Shown: one piece after another, positions 1 to 5,462 of the stretch
Layout: each line of letters opens with the position of its first letter
Position numbering within the stretch: position 1 is the stretch's first letter
Source: Candidatus Pullichristensenella stercoripullorum
Lineage (GTDB): Bacteria; Bacillota; Clostridia; Christensenellales; Aristaeellaceae
Assembly: GCA_018712885.1 (NCBI GenBank)
Contig: DVGE01000165.1
Location: 1-5,462, forward strand
Length of the DNA: 5,462 nucleotides
Direction of reading: 5' to 3'
Notes under the pieces: generated by a model
Database searches by the model: none
What the model was told of the DNA's origin: nothing
The model's input: only the letters and a program-made list of their open reading frames with translations
Translations under genes and position numbers: made by a program

Positions 1-2612
<2,612 letters not shown>

Positions 2613-2616
2613 GCGC

Positions 2617-4029
<1,413 letters not shown>

Positions 4030-4056
4030 CGGCATCCCAAAACCGAGGACACGGAC

Positions 4057-4109
4057 AAAGACACCCGGATGTGCGCGATGACGCGCGTTTGGGCGTCTTT
4101 TCTGTTTTT
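4057..4109 (+). terminator. Intrinsic terminator or attenuator between gltD and amt
   Basis: The outer stem pairs AAAGACACCC (4057-4066) with GGGCGTCTTT (4091-4100), with a single A-C mismatch. An inner stem pairs GTGCGCG (4071-4077) with CGCGCGT (4082-4088), including two G-T pairs, around an ATGA loop at 4078-4081. A small internal loop (4067-4070 and 4089-4090) lies between them. The T-rich run TTTTCTGTTTTT (4098-4109) follows at once. This is the form of a Rho-independent terminator. It lies 27 bases after the gltD stop and ends 15 bases before the amt ribosome site, so it either ends the gltBD transcript or acts as a leaky or regulated attenuator for amt. Confidence 0.8.
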
Positions 4110-4124
4110 CATACATAGCATCAT

Positions 4125-4139
4125 GGAGGAAGGGTGATC
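4125..4139 (+). promoter_or_regulatory. Ribosome binding site of amt
   Basis: GGAGG at 4125-4129 lies 12 bases before the ATG, and the adjoining AAGGGTGATC (4130-4139) nearly matches the extended anti-Shine-Dalgarno complement at better spacing. This is a very strong site that fixes the amt start at 4142. The frame upstream closes at a TGA at 4079-4081, which limits how far the gene could extend. Confidence 0.8.
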
Positions 4140-4141
4140 TC

Positions 4142-5462
4142 ATGTTTTCCGGCATCAACACGATATGGGTCCTGGTCGGTTCAGCGCTTGTATTTTTCAT
4201 GCAGGCGGGCTTCTCGATGTGTGAAGCGGGCTTTACCCGCGCAAAGAACACAGGCAACATTTTGATGAAGAACCTCATGGACTTCTGCATCGGCACGCCC
4301 TGCTTCTGGCTGATCGGGTTTGGCATCATGTTCGGGGCAGGCGGCGCGCTCATCGGCTGGATCGACCCAGGCATCGCCGGGGATTACAGCCACCTGTTGC
4401 CCGCCGGAGTGCCGCTGTGGGCCTTTGCCATTTTCCAGACGGTCTTCTGCGCCACTTCGGCTACCATCGTCTCTGGGGCGATGGCCGAGCGCACGAAGTT
4501 CAGCGCCTATTGCATCTATTCAGCCTGCATCTCCATTTTCATCTACCCGGTCTCGGGCCACTGGATTTGGGGCGGAGGCTGGTTGAGCCAGCTTGGCTTC
4601 CATGACTTTGCCGGTTCCACGGCGGTACACATGGTCGGCGGCATCTGCGCCCTCATCGGCGCGAAGATGCTCGGCCCCCGCCTCGGCAAGTACGGCAGGG
4701 ACGGCAAGCCGCGCGCCATCCTCGGGCACAACCTGACCTTTGCGGCGCTGGGCGTGTTCATCCTCTGGTTCTGTTGGTTTGGCTTCAACGGCGCTTCCAC
4801 CGTGGCCATGGACACAGACGCCGCCATCGAGAGCGCCAGCCTCATCTTCTTCAACACCAACATGTCTGCGGCGGTTGCCTGCTGCGTGACGCTCGTCTTC
4901 ACATGGCTGCGTTACGGCAAGCCGGACGTCTCCATGACCTACAATGCCGCGCTCGCAGGTCTGGTGGGCGTCACCGCCGGCTGCGACGCGGTCTCGCCGT
5001 TGGGCGCGGCAATCATGGGGGCAGTGTTCGGCATCGTGATCGTGCTGGCGGTCGAGTTCTTCGACAAGGTCGCCAGGATAGACGACCCCGTTGGCGCCAT
5101 CTCTGTACACGGCGTCTGCGGCGCGCTGGGCACGGTGATGACCGGCCTGTTCGCTACAGGCGTCTCCACGGAAAAGGGCCTCTTCTATGGCGGCGGCCTC
5201 CACCTGCTCGGCACGCAGTTGTTGGGCGTCCTCAGCGTGGCGGCTTACGTGGCTGTGGTCATTGCCATCGTCTTTGCCATCATCAAAAAGACCATCGGCC
5301 TGCGTGTGGACGCGGAGGATGAAATCGCCGGACTGGACGTTACCGAACACGGCCTTCTGTCCGCCTATGCAGGTTTTTCCATGCTGCCCGAGCCGATCGA
5401 GGACGCGCCCGCAATGGCCGTCGCGGGCGATACGCCGGTCGCGGAAGCCGTTCCCGTCAAAA
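4142..5462 (+). CDS. amt: Ammonium transporter (Amt/MEP/Rh family), 3' end outside the window
   Basis: An inner-membrane channel-like protein that brings ammonium into the cell. 440 codons are visible with no stop before the right edge. About eleven hydrophobic segments are present, roughly at residues 8-29, 46-73, 92-115, 120-147, 155-178, 195-216, 231-256, 266-281, 286-308, 317-339 and 352-384. Signature pieces are MQAGFSMCEAGFTRAKNTGN at 20-39, FQTVFCATSATIVSGAMAER at 98-117, DFAGSTAVH at 155-163 and DDPVGAISVHGVCG at 314-327. The conserved Asp (D155), the twin pore histidines (H163, H323), the gate Phe residues (F102, F215) and S219 are in place, so the pore looks functional. The N-terminus belongs to the AMT1-like group and has no evident cleavable signal peptide. 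After GLDVTEHGLLSAYAGF (397-412) the protein runs into an Ala/Pro/Val-rich stretch at 416-440, which may be a tail or a linker to a fused domain. Expression may depend on passage through the hairpin at 4057-4109. Confidence 0.96.
   Translation, partial: MFSGINTIWVLVGSALVFFMQAGFSMCEAGFTRAKNTGNILMKNLMDFCIGTPCFWLIGFGIMFGAGGALIGWIDPGIAGDYSHLLPAGVPLWAFAIFQTVFCATSATIVSGAMAERTKFSAYCIYSACISIFIYPVSGHWIWGGGWLSQLGFHDFAGSTAVHMVGGICALIGAKMLGPRLGKYGRDGKPRAILGHNLTFAALGVFILWFCWFGFNGASTVAMDTDAAIESASLIFFNTNMSAAVACCVTLVFTWLRYGKPDVSMTYNAALAGLVGVTAGCDAVSPLGAAIMGAVFGIVIVLAVEFFDKVARIDDPVGAISVHGVCGALGTVMTGLFATGVSTEKGLFYGGGLHLLGTQLLGVLSVAAYVAVVIAIVFAIIKKTIGLRVDAEDEIAGLDVTEHGLLSAYAGFSMLPEPIEDAPAMAVAGDTPVAEAVPVK

Noticed and set aside
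4062..4073. CAC/GTG hairpin with a CCGGAT loop as a second ANTAR-type hairpin
   Set aside because: The stem is only three pairs and the loop lacks the A at position 1 expected of that motif.
4089..4117. Possible amt promoter TTGGGC - 17 bases - TACATA
   Set aside because: Only about three of six bases match in each box, and the -35 part lies inside the terminator stem. Such matches occur by chance.
4123..4137. Tiny open frame ATG GAG GAA GGG TGA before amt
   Set aside because: It has four codons lying within the amt ribosome binding site and no ribosome site of its own; it is most likely a by-product of the GGAGG sequence.
4520..5350. Minus-strand open frame opposite amt (276 codons)
   Set aside because: It is rich in Asp, His, Ala and Glu, which is the usual mirror of a hydrophobic membrane-protein gene read backwards. 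It has no domain and no support as a gene.

Overview
The window is G+C-rich (about two thirds G+C by eye) and holds one nitrogen-assimilation block, all on the + strand. It contains the C-terminal part of the glutamate synthase large subunit gene (gltB, cut by the left edge), the complete small subunit gene (gltD), and an ammonium transporter gene (amt, cut by the right edge). The protein style (clostridial-type GltB and GltD wording, an AMT1-like Amt) and the strong GGAGG/GGGTGATC-type ribosome binding sites suggest a high-GC member of the Bacillota, probably a Clostridia relative. This placement is an inference from family resemblance and is not proven by the sequence.

Layout: positions 1-2612 are gltB, covering the end of the central domain, the FMN/3Fe-4S synthase domain and the C-terminal beta-helix. 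Four bases later gltD begins (2617-4029), so the two genes are translationally linked. A 112-base gap (4030-4141) follows. It carries a good intrinsic-terminator-like hairpin with a T-rich tail (4057-4109) and then, after only 15 bases, the amt ribosome binding site. amt (4142 to the end) is open at the right edge after 440 codons. It has passed its last membrane helix and entered an Ala/Pro/Val-rich tail, so it may continue into a further domain.

Together the genes bring ammonium into the cell (Amt) and form glutamate from glutamine and 2-oxoglutarate (GltB/GltD). Glutamine synthetase, a separate P-II gene and any transcription regulator are not visible here. The window is mostly ordinary core metabolism. 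The points worth a second look are the terminator placed between gltD and amt with almost no room for a promoter behind it, the possible C-terminal fusion of Amt, and a short, cysteine-bearing linker in GltB that looks compact for the family.
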